Assembly (NCBI GenBank): GCA_002479035.1
Contig: DLLA01000189.1
Coordinates: forward strand, 1,584-6,745
DNA length: 5,162 nucleotides
Source of the DNA: Bacteroidales bacterium UBA7574
Lineage (GTDB): Bacteria > Bacteroidota > Bacteroidia > Bacteroidales > Paludibacteraceae
Direction: 5' to 3'
The position numbers were made by a program, and so were the translations under genes. How positions within the stretch are numbered: the first letter of the stretch is position 1; the number at the start of each line of letters is the position of its first letter. Below, one piece after another: positions 5,031-5,162 of the stretch. The notes below the pieces were generated by a model. That model worked only from the letters and a program-made list of their open reading frames with translations. It did no database searches and was not told the DNA's origin.

Positions 5031-5045
5031 ATGGTAGGACTATGA
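5031..5045 (+). other. Four-codon upstream open frame overlapping the aroC start
   Basis: ATG GTA GGA CTA TGA in the aroC leader: its stop codon overlaps the aroC ATG by three bases in the order ATGA. If translated it would deliver terminating ribosomes to the aroC start. No clear ribosome binding site is seen and so short a frame can arise by chance, so this is only a candidate. Confidence 0.2.
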
Positions 5046-5162
5046 ACAGTTTTGGCAAGAAAGTGGTTTTTACCTCGTTTGGTGAGTCGCACGGCCGCGC
5101 GATAGGCGGTGTGCTGGACGGTGTGCCTGCGGGAATAGCGATAGATATGTCGCTGATACGCA
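5042..5162 (+). CDS. aroC: Chorismate synthase, N-terminal part (cut by window edge)
   Basis: The first 40 codons are present. Chorismate synthase catalyses the last step of the shikimate pathway, converting 5-enolpyruvylshikimate-3-phosphate to chorismate with reduced FMN in the cytoplasm, and so feeds aromatic amino acid, folate and menaquinone synthesis. The start [17 protein letters not shown] (2-18) holds the GESHG family signature, including the invariant histidine (residue 17), and DGVPAGI (26-32) is the next conserved turn. The ATG at 5042-5044 places the signature at the usual distance from the N-terminus. The gene diverges from rlmL-queA and has its own promoter (4974-5005). A four-codon open frame (5031-5045) overlaps its start. 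The remaining roughly nine-tenths of the enzyme lies outside the window. Confidence 0.96.
   Translation, partial: MNSFGKKVVFTSFGESHGRAIGGVLDGVPAGIAIDMSLIR

Overview
The window looks like a piece of a Bacteroidales chromosome, most likely Prevotella or a close relative. Four promoters share the phylum-specific form TTG-N20-TACCTTTG (the -33/-7 type, TAnnTTTG), there is no consistent Shine-Dalgarno sequence, the tRNA does not encode its CCA, and the proteins read as Bacteroidetes versions of their families. The genus is an inference; the phylum call is firm.

Layout. Except for the last gene, everything recognisable lies on the minus strand, so it is read from right to left. At the right edge, aroC (chorismate synthase, plus strand, cut by the window end) diverges from a two-gene operon of RNA modification: rlmL-like (THUMP-domain 23S rRNA guanine methyltransferase with a long basic tail) overlapping queA (queuosine pathway) by an ATGA junction. 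Next comes a gene with its own promoter for a secreted, probably outer-membrane beta-barrel protein. Its stop codon lies 40 bases before tRNA-Ala(GGC), which ends at a strong intrinsic terminator. The left edge holds the first 89 codons of a family 2 glycosyltransferase.

Between the glycosyltransferase and the tRNA terminator lie about 780 bases with no credible protein gene (270-1050), and this is the most interesting part. It holds (i) a strong promoter whose predicted start coincides with the first base of a foldable RNA of about 110 nt ending at a hairpin plus T-rich tract, a candidate small RNA; (ii) a segment with mutually exclusive inverted repeats, one followed by six T, which looks like an attenuator or terminator; (iii) a perfect 9-bp hairpin plus T tract directly in front of the glycosyltransferase start codon; and (iv) a GC-rich block of successive short hairpins and direct repeats (about 860-1030), possibly a dispersed repeat.

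How the genes fit together: rlmL and queA both act on the translation machinery (rRNA and tRNA) and are translationally coupled. The porin-like gene and tRNA-Ala probably share a transcript. aroC and the glycosyltransferase are separate units. No phage, transposase, CRISPR or defence gene is visible.
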